From NCBI GenBank assembly GCA_964369465.1, contig CAYJEX010000023.1, positions 1 through 23,513 of the forward strand: 23,513 nt of DNA, in the 5' to 3' direction. This DNA is from CAYJHC01 sp964369465. GTDB taxonomy: Bacteria > Bacillota > Clostridia > Peptostreptococcales > Anaerovoracaceae. Made by a program: the position numbers and the translations under genes. This document shows, piece after piece, positions 7,152-13,629 of the stretch (position 1 is its first letter; each line of letters opens with the position of its first letter). The notes below the pieces were generated by a model. It had not been told where the DNA came from. It saw nothing but the letters and a program-made list of their open reading frames with translations, and searched no databases.

Positions 7152-8111
7152 TCAGTTTGAAGGTATCGAAAAATCAACGGCCTTGGGAAGTATTCTAAAG
7201 TGAAGTTCTCCTGAGGCTTGTATTATTTCACCGTCTACACCTAATCTATAATTTTCTTTTCTCGAGAACAATTTTATACTTTCCGCTTGCATATATGTGA
7301 TTATTTTTTCAATCCCTTTATGTTCCATATGTGTTCCACTCATATATTTATTTACAATTTGTAAAAATTCCAAGCGGCTTACATTTTTCACTACATTTAT
7401 ATCCATCTTACCATCATCTACTCTAGCAAATGGTGCCCCTTTCATACCTCCACCTAAAAAACATCCATTGCATATATTTACGAAGAATAGCTTTCCATTA
7501 TGCACTTCTTCCCCATCTACATTAACAATAAGATTCCCTCCCCTTTTTGCGATAAAATTAGTCCCGAGTGCTATTCTATATGGTGCTTTACCATACAGAA
7601 AAGGAATTTTCTTTAAATGGTTAGTATCGTTTCCTACATTTGCATCAAATCCAATATTGAACATATTGATTGCAACTTTTTTCATAAAAGTCCCAGAAAA
7701 AATGCCACTATATTCTAATAAATCAACTGCTTGAACTTCTCCATTTATCTGCTTTTCTATATCAAAAAAATCTACATTAGGGAAATTTTTCACAAAATCA
7801 TTACCAGAACCTATTGGAATACAAGCTAACTCTGCTTTTTTAAATCCATGTATCCCATTTACAACTTCATTTAATGTTCCATCTCCTCCGCACGCATAGA
7901 ATCTGAGAGTTTCTCTATTTTTTTCTTTTTTTATACTCTCGTTTTTCTCACATATTCCTCTTGCGATTTTTTCTGCATCTAATTTATCCTCCGTTAGATG
8001 AGTTTCGAAATCAACTCCCATTTCCATTGCTTTTTTTGAGATTTCATTTACATATTCTTTTCCAATTCCTTTACCCGCCACGGGATTCACTATAAATATA
8101 TGTTTCACCAT
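7152..8111 (-). CDS. Diacylglycerol kinase family lipid kinase (DagK/YegS-like)
   Basis: This family phosphorylates diacylglycerol or related lipids with ATP, recycling diacylglycerol left by lipoteichoic acid or phospholipid turnover. In 319 residues the catalytic N-domain shows NPVAGKGIGK (9-18), the nucleotide motif CGGDGTLNEV (74-83) and IPIGSGNDF (98-106); a beta-sandwich C-domain follows with GVDGE near the end. It is soluble, with no membrane helix, and probably works at the inner membrane face. The ATG at 8111 is only one nt from GGTGG. The next codon, GTG at 8108, has AAAAGG at 7 nt and may be the true start. Its stop lies 2 bp from the convergent hisD stop, leaving no room for a terminator. 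It is probably co-transcribed with the DUF6506 gene 59 bp upstream. Confidence 0.88.
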   Translation of the reverse strand: MVKHIFIVNPVAGKGIGKEYVNEISKKAMEMGVDFETHLTEDKLDAEKIARGICEKNESIKKEKNRETLRFYACGGDGTLNEVVNGIHGFKKAELACIPIGSGNDFVKNFPNVDFFDIEKQINGEVQAVDLLEYSGIFSGTFMKKVAINMFNIGFDANVGNDTNHLKKIPFLYGKAPYRIALGTNFIAKRGGNLIVNVDGEEVHNGKLFFVNICNGCFLGGGMKGAPFARVDDGKMDINVVKNVSRLEFLQIVNKYMSGTHMEHKGIEKIITYMQAESIKLFSRKENYRLGVDGEIIQASGELHFRILPKAVDFSIPSN

Positions 8112-8126
8112 ACCACCTTTTCTTTC

Positions 8127-8158
8127 GTTTCAAAACAATATTTTATAATATTTGAAAC
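8127..8158 (-). repeat. Inverted repeat before the lipid kinase gene
   Basis: Arms GTTTCAAA (8127-8134) and TTTGAAAC (8151-8158) are perfectly complementary, and the interior contains a second AATATT/AATATT pair. It lies in the 59-bp gap between the DUF6506 and kinase genes with no T-run after it on the minus strand. It is more likely an mRNA processing or stability hairpin, or an operator, than a terminator. Confidence 0.5.
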
Positions 8159-8170
8159 TTTACTAAAGCA

Positions 8171-8476
8171 TTATAAAAATCTAACGTCTCCACTTTCTCC
8201 ATTAAATCCCGGATGGTTATCAAACCTAACTACTCCTACTGGAGTTTTGTTCTCAACTGCTTGCGCAACCTGTGCAACTCCAACATGTCCAAATCCGCTA
8301 CATAATTCAACTAATGCAGCACCTTTATCCACATACTCTTTCGCAACTAAACAAGCTTCTTCATATGTTTTAACTGCAACTGTAGTCATAATCACATTTT
8401 CTGTTTCAACTTCCGATCTATCTTTTTTATAATCAGCAAACGCGTTCAAAAATATATATACTAAACTTCGTTTCAT
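8171..8476 (-). CDS. DUF6506 family protein
   Basis: This small cytosolic protein of 101 residues has no known activity. It begins MKRSLVYIFLNAF and contains the conserved-looking stretch LVELCSGFGHVGVAQVAQAV followed by PVGVVRFDNHPGF, which I recognise as DUF6506. The alternation of strands and helices (VIMTTVAVKTYEEACLVAKEY) suggests a compact alpha/beta fold. The ATG at 8476 was chosen because GAGAGGG lies 5 nt before it and the protein matches its family from this Met; an in-frame ATG at 8512 has no site. A TGTTATAAT extended -10 element lies about 50 bp upstream. Its neighbour is the lipid kinase gene 59 bp downstream. Confidence 0.75.
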   Translation of the reverse strand: MKRSLVYIFLNAFADYKKDRSEVETENVIMTTVAVKTYEEACLVAKEYVDKGAALVELCSGFGHVGVAQVAQAVENKTPVGVVRFDNHPGFNGESGDVRFL

Positions 8477-8524
8477 TTTTTCCCTCTCTTTTATATTAAA
8501 ATTAATGTTCAAAATATCTAAGCT

Positions 8525-8533
8525 ATTATAACA
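8525..8533 (-). promoter_or_regulatory. Extended -10 promoter of the DUF6506-kinase unit
   Basis: On the minus strand the sequence reads TGTTATAAT, a perfect extended -10 element. No good -35 hexamer is present at 17 bp. The same nine bases occur in front of ettA at the right end of the window. Confidence 0.55.
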
Positions 8534-8606
8534 TATTATTGTTGCTTATTCATTATTTATTTTGAAATATACTTACTATTTCAAGTTCAAATTTGTCGAT
8601 AAACAC

Positions 8607-8635
8607 TTACAAATATTCTACAAATGTTATATAAT
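8607..8635 (+). promoter_or_regulatory. Promoter of the threonine synthase transcript
   Basis: TTACAA (8607-8612), a 17-bp spacer and a perfect TATAAT (8630-8635). The predicted start is near 8642, leaving about 120 nt of leader, enough to include the small upstream ORF and its AAAGGAG site. Confidence 0.65.
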
Positions 8636-8684
8636 AATTACTGTATAATATAGCAATATATAGAAAGAAAGGAGTGTATGATTT

Positions 8685-8768
8685 TTGTTTTCTAAATTGA
8701 GATCATTAAAGCCTTCCAAAATTGGAATATACAATTTGAAAGCACTACATCATACTGGCACATCATGA
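8685..8768 (+). CDS. Putative 27-codon leader ORF overlapping the thrC start
   Basis: A TTG-initiated frame runs 27 codons without a stop and ends TCATGA, so its TGA overlaps the thrC ATG by two bases (ATGA junction). AAAGGAG (8668-8674) lies about 10 nt before the TTG. The peptide would be short, basic and neutral in hydrophobicity, ending LKALHHTGTS; it resembles no protein I know. Only two Thr and two Ile codons are present, so it is not a classical Thr/Ile attenuator peptide. thrC has no purine-rich site of its own, which makes translational coupling through this ORF the simplest reading. It could instead be a chance ORF. Confidence 0.4.
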   Translation: MFSKLRSLKPSKIGIYNLKALHHTGTS

Positions 8769-10234
8769 AATACCAAAGCACAAGAGGAAGCAACATTATT
8801 TTAAACAGTACACAATCAATTATCAAAGGAATCGCTGACGATAAAGGTCTTTATGTTCCAACAACTATTCCAAGACTACCTAAGAAGTTAAGCGAATTCG
8901 TTGGACAGTCATACCAAGAAATAGCTTTCGATATAATTGGAACTTTTTTTGATGATTATACTTCTGAAGAATTAAAAACCTGCATAAACGGAGCTTATGA
9001 CGAAAAATTCGAAACGAAAGAAATAGCCCCTTTAGTAAAAGTAGGTGATACTTACGTTTTAGAGTTATATCATGGAAAAACTGCCGCTTTCAAAGACATG
9101 GCACTTTCAATTCTTCCTTATTTGCTTACAACAGCATTGAAGAAAGAAAAAGATGACAAAAAAATATGTATACTCACTGCAACATCTGGAGACACTGGCA
9201 AAGCCGCTCTTGAAGGTTTTGCAGATGTTCCAGGAACAGAAATCATTATTTTCTTTCCAAGCGATGGAGTCAGCCAAGTCCAAAAAATGCAAATGATAAC
9301 TCAAGAAGGTGCAAATACACATGTATTTGCTATAGAGGGGAATTTTGATGACGCACAGTCAGGTGTCAAAAAAATATTTTCAGATACTGGCTTTGCAAAA
9401 GAACTAGAAAAATCGAATTGTAAGCTATCATCTGCAAATTCAATAAATATAGGAAGGCTCATCCCACAAGTTGCATATTATGTCTATGCATATGCAAAAA
9501 TGATAGAAAAACAAGCACTACAAGTTGGTGAAGAAGTCAACATTGTAGTTCCTACTGGAAACTTTGGGAATATATTGGCAGCATATTATGCTCGTGAAAT
9601 GGGTATTCCTATAAAAAAACTCATATGTGCCTCTAACGAAAACAAAGTCCTCACAGACTTTATAAATACTGGCACATACGATATTAATCGTGATTTCTTC
9701 CTTACAAACTCTCCATCAATGGATATTTTGATATCTAGCAACCTAGAAAGACTTCTATATCACTTAGGCAATGGCACCTCTGAAGTTTCAGATTTGATGA
9801 AAAAACTTGATTCGGAAAAAAAATATACGATTAGTAGCAATATAAAAGAAGGTCTGAAAAGTTTTTACGGAGGCTATGCAAATACAGAAGAGACAAACAA
9901 AACTATTTCAAATATATATGATGAATATAATTATTTAATAGACACACATACAGCAGTTGCATTCAAAGTATACCAAGACTATATTTCAGAAACAAAAGAC
10001 AATACCCCTACAATTATTGTATCTACAGCAAGTCCATATAAATTTGCAGATAGCGTTGCAGATTCCATCGGCTTAAATATTACATCAGATGGCTTCGAGA
10101 ACGTTAACTCTTTGAACAAAAAAACTGATGTGCGGATCCCTAAAGGTCTCAAAGATTTAGATAAAAAGAAGGTACTCCATAAAGATATAATAGCAGTTGA
10201 AGATATGAAAAATAGCATTTTAGGCAAGCTATAA
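8765..10234 (+). CDS. thrC: Threonine synthase
   Basis: The PLP enzyme converts O-phospho-L-homoserine to L-threonine and phosphate, the last step of threonine synthesis. The 489 residues begin MKYQSTRGS, the usual family start. The PLP Schiff-base lysine is Lys110 in HGKTAAFKDMA. TATSGDTGKAAL (138-149) binds the phosphate, and VVPTGNFGNILA and FFPSDGVSQVQKMQM are typical. The length fits the class II enzymes of bacteria and yeast. No Shine-Dalgarno sequence precedes the ATG; initiation may depend on the leader ORF ending ATGA. It is single-gene, with its own promoter and a strong terminator. No hom or thrB is nearby, so the pathway genes are scattered. Confidence 0.96.
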   Translation: MKYQSTRGSNIILNSTQSIIKGIADDKGLYVPTTIPRLPKKLSEFVGQSYQEIAFDIIGTFFDDYTSEELKTCINGAYDEKFETKEIAPLVKVGDTYVLELYHGKTAAFKDMALSILPYLLTTALKKEKDDKKICILTATSGDTGKAALEGFADVPGTEIIIFFPSDGVSQVQKMQMITQEGANTHVFAIEGNFDDAQSGVKKIFSDTGFAKELEKSNCKLSSANSINIGRLIPQVAYYVYAYAKMIEKQALQVGEEVNIVVPTGNFGNILAAYYAREMGIPIKKLICASNENKVLTDFINTGTYDINRDFFLTNSPSMDILISSNLERLLYHLGNGTSEVSDLMKKLDSEKKYTISSNIKEGLKSFYGGYANTEETNKTISNIYDEYNYLIDTHTAVAFKVYQDYISETKDNTPTIIVSTASPYKFADSVADSIGLNITSDGFENVNSLNKKTDVRIPKGLKDLDKKKVLHKDIIAVEDMKNSILGKL

Positions 10235-10285
10235 CACATTTTTGATTGCGTATACTTTCCAAAAATATCTCATACAGTAAAAAAA

Positions 10286-10320
10286 CTGTTCCTGATTTCA
10301 TTATTAGGAACAGCTTTTTT
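10286..10320 (+). terminator. Intrinsic terminator after thrC
   Basis: Stem CTGTTCCT (10286-10293) with AGGAACAG (10306-10313), a 12-nt loop, then C and a run of Ts. An A-run precedes the stem. Confidence 0.85.
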
Positions 10321-10343
10321 ACTATTATATTAAGGGGGGATTT

Positions 10344-10395
10344 AAAAATCAGGGCTATGCCATCAACATCCTCGCATGGTTGATGTGTGCCATAG
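10344..10395 (-). terminator. Probable terminator of the amino-acid ABC operon
   Basis: Immediately after the ATPase stop, the minus strand pairs CTATG (10395-10391) with CATAG (10359-10355) and CATCAA (10385-10380) with TTGATG (10366-10361), with a small bulge and internal loop. ATTTTT follows after a few bases. It is imperfect but well placed. Confidence 0.5.
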
Positions 10396-11139
10396 TTATA
10401 ATACTTTCGCCAAGAAAGTTTTCAATCTATCACTTTTAGGATTTTCAAAAAATTCTTTTGGCGTATTTTCTTCTATTATTTTTCCTTCATCCATAAATAT
10501 TACTCTATCTCCAACTTCTTTTGCAAAACCCATTTCGTGAGTAACTACAACCATAGTCATCCCATCCTTTGCAAGTTGTTTCATTACATCTAGTACTTCA
10601 CCAACCATTTCAGGATCTAATGCACTCGTTGGTTCATCAAATAACATTATCGAAGGATGCATACATAGCGCTCTAATAATAGCTACTCTTTGTTTCTGGC
10701 CACCAGATAATTGACTGGGATACGCGTCTGCTTTATCTTCTAAACCAACTCTAAGCAAAAGTTCCTTCGCTTCACTTTCGACTACTTCTGGAGGCCTCTT
10801 CTGTAACTTTATTGGCGCCAAGGTCAAATTACCTAATACTGTCATATGAGGAAACAAATTAAAGTGTTGAAAAACCATACCCATATGTTGTCTGTGCAAA
10901 TTGATATCTGTTTTCTTATCGGTAATATCTTCGCCTTCAAATATAATCTTTCCCTCTGATGGAATCTCAAGCAGGTTGAGACACCTTAGAAATGTAGACT
11001 TGCCACTTCCAGAAGGGCCTACAATTACTAAAACTTCACCTTTTTTGATTTCTGAGGAAACTCCATTTAGAGCTTTTATATCTCCATTTTTGAAATGCTT
11101 TTTTATATCCTTAACATCAATTATTATGTCACTTTTCAT
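10396..11139 (-). CDS. Polar amino-acid ABC transporter, ATP-binding subunit (GlnQ-like)
   Basis: This is the cytosolic motor of an amino-acid importer. The 247 residues carry Walker A GPSGSGKST (41-49), Q-loop VFQHFNLFPHMT (89-100), signature LSGGQKQR (144-151), Walker B IMLFDEP (164-170) and switch His201 in VVTHEMGFA. FNLFPHMTVLGN is typical of the GlnQ/HisP polar amino-acid family. Its ATG overlaps the permease stop by 11 bp, so it is translated together with the permease; the order binding protein, permease, ATPase makes a complete importer. The specific amino acid cannot be read from this subunit. Confidence 0.93.
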   Translation of the reverse strand: MKSDIIIDVKDIKKHFKNGDIKALNGVSSEIKKGEVLVIVGPSGSGKSTFLRCLNLLEIPSEGKIIFEGEDITDKKTDINLHRQHMGMVFQHFNLFPHMTVLGNLTLAPIKLQKRPPEVVESEAKELLLRVGLEDKADAYPSQLSGGQKQRVAIIRALCMHPSIMLFDEPTSALDPEMVGEVLDVMKQLAKDGMTMVVVTHEMGFAKEVGDRVIFMDEGKIIEENTPKEFFENPKSDRLKTFLAKVL

Positions 11140-11914
11140 TTACTCGCATTCTCCTTTCAACTTTGCCCATAATCCATGTGAAGAACATAACCATAGTCAA
11201 ATATATGGCCGCAACTCCTAAGAGTGGGATGGTAGCACTGTATGTAACTCCAATTACGATGTTCCCCGCATACGTCAAGTCCATAAGCCCCACATATCCA
11301 ATAACAGCCGTTTCTTTTATAAGTGTAATGAATTCATTTACAAGTGTTGGTAGCACCGTTTTAACTGCTTGTGGAAGGACAATATATATCATAGTCTTTA
11401 CATATCCAAAGCCAAGACTTCTCCCTGCTTCTGACTGCCCATTATCAACTGACATTATTCCACTACGAATTATTTCCGCAGTATATGCACCTGAATTAAT
11501 ACCAAACGCAACTATCCCTGCCAGTAACTTGTCATTGCTAGATGCCATAATAATGAAAAATATAATAAAAACTTGTACAACAACAGGCGTCCCTCTAATA
11601 ACTGTTAAGTATATTTTTGCTAGAATGTTTGAAATGCATAAAACTGTTTTTCCAATTCCTGGTTGTAATTCTTGCCCCTTCTTATCCCAACTCACACGAA
11701 CTAATGCAACTACAAGCCCAATTATCACTCCAAGAATTAGCGCGAAAAAAGTTAACTTTATGGTGTTTCCTACACCATTTAAATATAGCATATATCTTTC
11801 ATCAAAAATGAAAGCCTTAAACACCTCATAGAGAAACTCTTCCAGCCACTCTGGGGCATTTAAAATCCAATCTGGGGCTGTATCGAGCCATGTTTGTTTT
11901 GCTTCGCTAGTCAT
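11129..11914 (-). CDS. Polar amino-acid ABC transporter, permease subunit
   Basis: This is the membrane subunit of the importer, which probably homodimerises because no second permease gene is present. A hydrophilic N-terminus (about 45 residues with DTAPDWILNAPEWLEEF) precedes the membrane domain. There GNTIKLTFFALILGVIIG begins the His/Glu/Gln/Arg permease fold, and RGTPVVVQVF and AGRSLGFGYVKTMIYIVLPQA (EAA-type loop, contact to the ATPase) are clear. The ATG at 11914 was chosen (GGAGGT at 10 nt; 261 aa); an in-frame TTG at 11932 is part of the ribosome binding site itself. It lies 96 bp downstream of the binding-protein gene and overlaps the ATPase gene. Confidence 0.93.
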   Translation of the reverse strand: MTSEAKQTWLDTAPDWILNAPEWLEEFLYEVFKAFIFDERYMLYLNGVGNTIKLTFFALILGVIIGLVVALVRVSWDKKGQELQPGIGKTVLCISNILAKIYLTVIRGTPVVVQVFIIFFIIMASSNDKLLAGIVAFGINSGAYTAEIIRSGIMSVDNGQSEAGRSLGFGYVKTMIYIVLPQAVKTVLPTLVNEFITLIKETAVIGYVGLMDLTYAGNIVIGVTYSATIPLLGVAAIYLTMVMFFTWIMGKVERRMRVNEK

Positions 11915-12010
11915 ATAACAATATACCTCCAACTAGTAAAAATACACATTTATATAAGGGACGAAAGTACGTCCCTTATATAAATAAATCAATTTAATTC
12001 TACAAAATTA

Positions 12011-12808
12011 TTATTCAGCTGAAATATATTTGTCTAGTATAGCTTGTATCGTTCCATCTTCAATAAGAGCAGCTAGCGCTTCATTCACAGCTTCTAAAAG
12101 CTCTTCATTGTCTTTTGATATTGAAGCGGCATAATCTTCTTCAAGATATTCAGTATCTAATATCATAAGACCATCGTTAGCTTCAACATATTTTATTGCA
12201 GGCTGATTATCTATAATTACGCAATCTATTTTACCTTGTACTAAAGCTAAAACTGCATCTGCACCTTTGCTATAACGATCAATTGTTCCAAGTCCTTTAT
12301 CTTCAATGTCACCCGTTGAATATATGTCTCCAGTTGTATTACGCTGAACACCTACAACATTGTTTGCGCCATCTGCAAATAAATCATCAACTGAAGTTAT
12401 TGGGCTTCCTTCTGGTACAATAACGGATTGAACACCTTTTGCATAACTAGTAGTAAAATTTATTACTTCTTGACGCTCAGCCGTAACTGTCATACCAGCA
12501 AATCCAATGTCAATCTTTCCTTGCTGTACAGCTGTATTAATTGCATCAAACTCCATATCTTGAACTTCTAACTCTAAACCTAGATATTCAGCAACAGCTC
12601 CTGCGATTTCAACATCTATTCCAACAATCTCATTTCCTTCATAATATTCATATGGAGGAAATGATGCATTAGTTCCCATTGTTAAAACTCCATCATTTAC
12701 AGTTGTAAACTCTCCACTTCCTGAACCAGATGATTCAGATCCACATCCAGTAATAAGTGCAATTGTTAATGTTAGGCATGCTATCATAGCAATAATTTTA
12801 GTTTTCAT
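12011..12808 (-). CDS. Amino-acid ABC transporter substrate-binding lipoprotein
   Basis: This extracellular binding protein is anchored to the membrane by lipid. A signal peptide with lipobox LITGC puts the lipidated Cys at residue 22, followed by a Ser/Gly linker. The mature part is a type II solute-binding domain (SBP_bac_3): MGTNASFPPYEY, IVGIDVEIAGAVAEYL, INTAVQQGKIDIGFAGMTVT, and a hinge-region VGVQRNTTGD. The mature protein is strongly acidic. AAGGAG lies before the ATG, and the transcript starts at a consensus promoter about 95 bp upstream. It is the first and probably most highly expressed gene of the three-gene operon. A polar or basic amino acid ligand is likely; which one is unknown. 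Confidence 0.93.
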   Translation of the reverse strand: MKTKIIAMIACLTLTIALITGCGSESSGSGSGEFTTVNDGVLTMGTNASFPPYEYYEGNEIVGIDVEIAGAVAEYLGLELEVQDMEFDAINTAVQQGKIDIGFAGMTVTAERQEVINFTTSYAKGVQSVIVPEGSPITSVDDLFADGANNVVGVQRNTTGDIYSTGDIEDKGLGTIDRYSKGADAVLALVQGKIDCVIIDNQPAIKYVEANDGLMILDTEYLEEDYAASISKDNEELLEAVNEALAALIEDGTIQAILDKYISAE

Positions 12809-12857
12809 TTCTCTCTCCTTCTGCTCAAATACATTTATATCAAAATATTCTACTTCT

Positions 12858-12886
12858 GTTCGTAAAACATTACTAACTCTACGAAC
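12858..12886 (-). promoter_or_regulatory. Inverted repeat in the ABC operon leader
   Basis: GTTCGTA (12858-12864) and TACGAAC (12880-12886) are perfect inverted arms with a 15-nt spacer. They lie between the predicted transcription start (near 12896) and the ribosome binding site. It could be an operator half-site pair or a leader hairpin. Confidence 0.5.
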
Positions 12887-12902
12887 TTTCTATCTATGCA
12901 TA

Positions 12903-12931
12903 ATTATACTATTTAATTTATATTTATGCAA
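12903..12931 (-). promoter_or_regulatory. Promoter of the amino-acid ABC operon
   Basis: On the minus strand: TTGCAT (12931-12926), a 17-bp spacer, then TATAAT (12908-12903). This is the strongest promoter match in the window. Confidence 0.8.
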
Positions 12932-12933
12932 GC

Positions 12934-12972
12934 TTTTTTTGAATATTTTTTTTATTTTTTTTATTTTTTTTT
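12934..12972 (-). promoter_or_regulatory. Phased A-tracts upstream of the ABC promoter (UP-element-like)
   Basis: Directly upstream of the -35 box the coding strand carries runs of 9, 8, 8 and 7 A residues. The three longest are separated by single T residues at a 9-bp period (12945, 12954, 12963). Such tracts are typical of UP elements that bind the RNA polymerase alpha subunit, and of intrinsically curved DNA. Confidence 0.6.
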
Positions 12973-13199
12973 CTCATTGTCGTTTTGTTCTATAATATCT
13001 CTTGATATTTCAACAAAGTTTAAAAATGTAAATTGAAAAATTTTTAATTGTTATTTTTTTACAAAAGTATAGTTATAAATTGTTATTATATTCTCAAAAT
13101 TTGCTGCAGATTTATTGTGTAATTTTATCCACAAATATATAATTTTTTTGCTATTTTTTTCTAACGGACAAAAAATAAAGTCTTCATTATTTCCTTTTT

Positions 13200-13213
13200 T
13201 TTACAATTGTAAA
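13200..13213. repeat. 14-bp palindrome in the DnaA-box region
   Basis: TTTACAATTGTAAA is a perfect palindrome ending two bases before the second DnaA box. Confidence 0.8.
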
Positions 13214-13314
13214 TCTGTGGATAAATGTTTTGTCAAACAGCATGCACCACCTGTTTTTTGTTGTTTTTTCAATGTTTTTCTATTTTATTTTATCCACATC
13301 CACCTTGGGATAAA

Positions 13315-13326
13315 ATTGTATACAAT
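13315..13326. repeat. 12-bp palindrome in the DnaA-box region
   Basis: ATTGTATACAAT is a perfect palindrome located midway between the third and fourth DnaA boxes. Confidence 0.8.
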
Positions 13327-13440
13327 AATTTTTTCCCCTGTGGATAATCTCGTTTTTTGTTTAAATTACAATGGTTTATATGTTGTGGATATATTTATTT
13401 TTACCTTTATTTTTGTCTTAGTTTTTTTGAATTTTTTTTT

Positions 13441-13478
13441 AAAAAAAAAGAAGCATATGGGTTGACATTTGCTTCTTT
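13441..13478 (-). terminator. Terminator of the P1 peptidase gene
   Basis: AAAGAAGCA (13447-13455) and TGCTTCTTT (13470-13478) form a perfect 9-bp stem with a 14-nt loop. Read on the minus strand it is followed by a run of Ts (13449-13441). It lies about 150 bp after the peptidase stop at 13630. Confidence 0.7.
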
Positions 13479-13490
13479 ATATTATATATT
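13462..13490 (+). promoter_or_regulatory. Orphan promoter-like sequence facing the peptidase gene
   Basis: TTGACA (13462-13467), exactly 17 bp, TATATT (13485-13490). No plus-strand gene follows; a transcript would run antisense into the 3' end of the peptidase gene. In such AT-rich DNA chance is possible, but the -35 is a perfect consensus. Confidence 0.35.
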
Positions 13491-13629
13491 TATTTTTAAA
13501 TTCGTTCTATTATAGTTGTTTTCTCATGAGACACTTTTATTTTTTTCTTTATTATCAACAGTACCTTTCAATAAATATATATTTTCACTTCAATAACAAA
13601 ATAGTATTTTTTTCCATTTTTATAATGAT

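Larger units (their letters stand above)
12973..13629. other. AT-rich gene-free region with a DnaA-box cluster (13125-13392)
   Basis: No credible gene lies between the ABC operon promoter and the peptidase stop. Five DnaA boxes occur in 268 bp: TTATCCACA perfect at 13125-13133 (+), 13216-13224 (-), 13290-13298 (+) and 13339-13347 (-), plus one-mismatch ATATCCACA at 13384-13392 (-). Spacings shrink from about 91 to 45 bp along the array. Two palindromes lie among the boxes, and long T and A tracts flank it on both sides (12945-12972 and 13431-13449). This is the architecture of a replication origin or a DnaA-titration cluster. No dnaA, dnaN or rpmH is near. The genes to its right all point toward it, opposite to the usual arrangement around oriC. 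I saw no clear DnaA-trio run. Confidence 0.7.

Noticed and set aside
8678..8695. Five-codon ATG ORF (MIFVF) before thrC
   Set aside because: The ATG is only 3 nt from GGAG, too close for initiation, and it ends far from thrC.
8640..8764. T-box or other riboswitch in front of thrC
   Set aside because: No T-box core sequence (AGGGTGG-type) and no specifier stem or terminator were found; only the 14-bp palindrome TTCCAAAATTGGAA.
11163..11831. 222-codon plus-strand ORF
   Set aside because: It lies wholly antisense to the ABC permease gene, which has clear family motifs and operon context.
13235..13258. Hairpin AAACAG/CTGTTT with T-run as a terminator
   Set aside because: Six-bp stem with no gene upstream on that strand; likely chance in T-rich DNA.
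13115..13465. 116-codon plus-strand ORF in the DnaA-box region
   Set aside because: No ribosome binding site, Phe/Leu/Ile-rich product dictated by T-tracts, and its codons run straight through the DnaA boxes. It is a by-product of AT-rich DNA.
12973..13629. Calling the DnaA-box region the chromosomal oriC outright
   Set aside because: No dnaA, dnaN or rpmH nearby, no gene-orientation switch at the site and no clear DnaA-trio motif; kept as origin-like or titration cluster.
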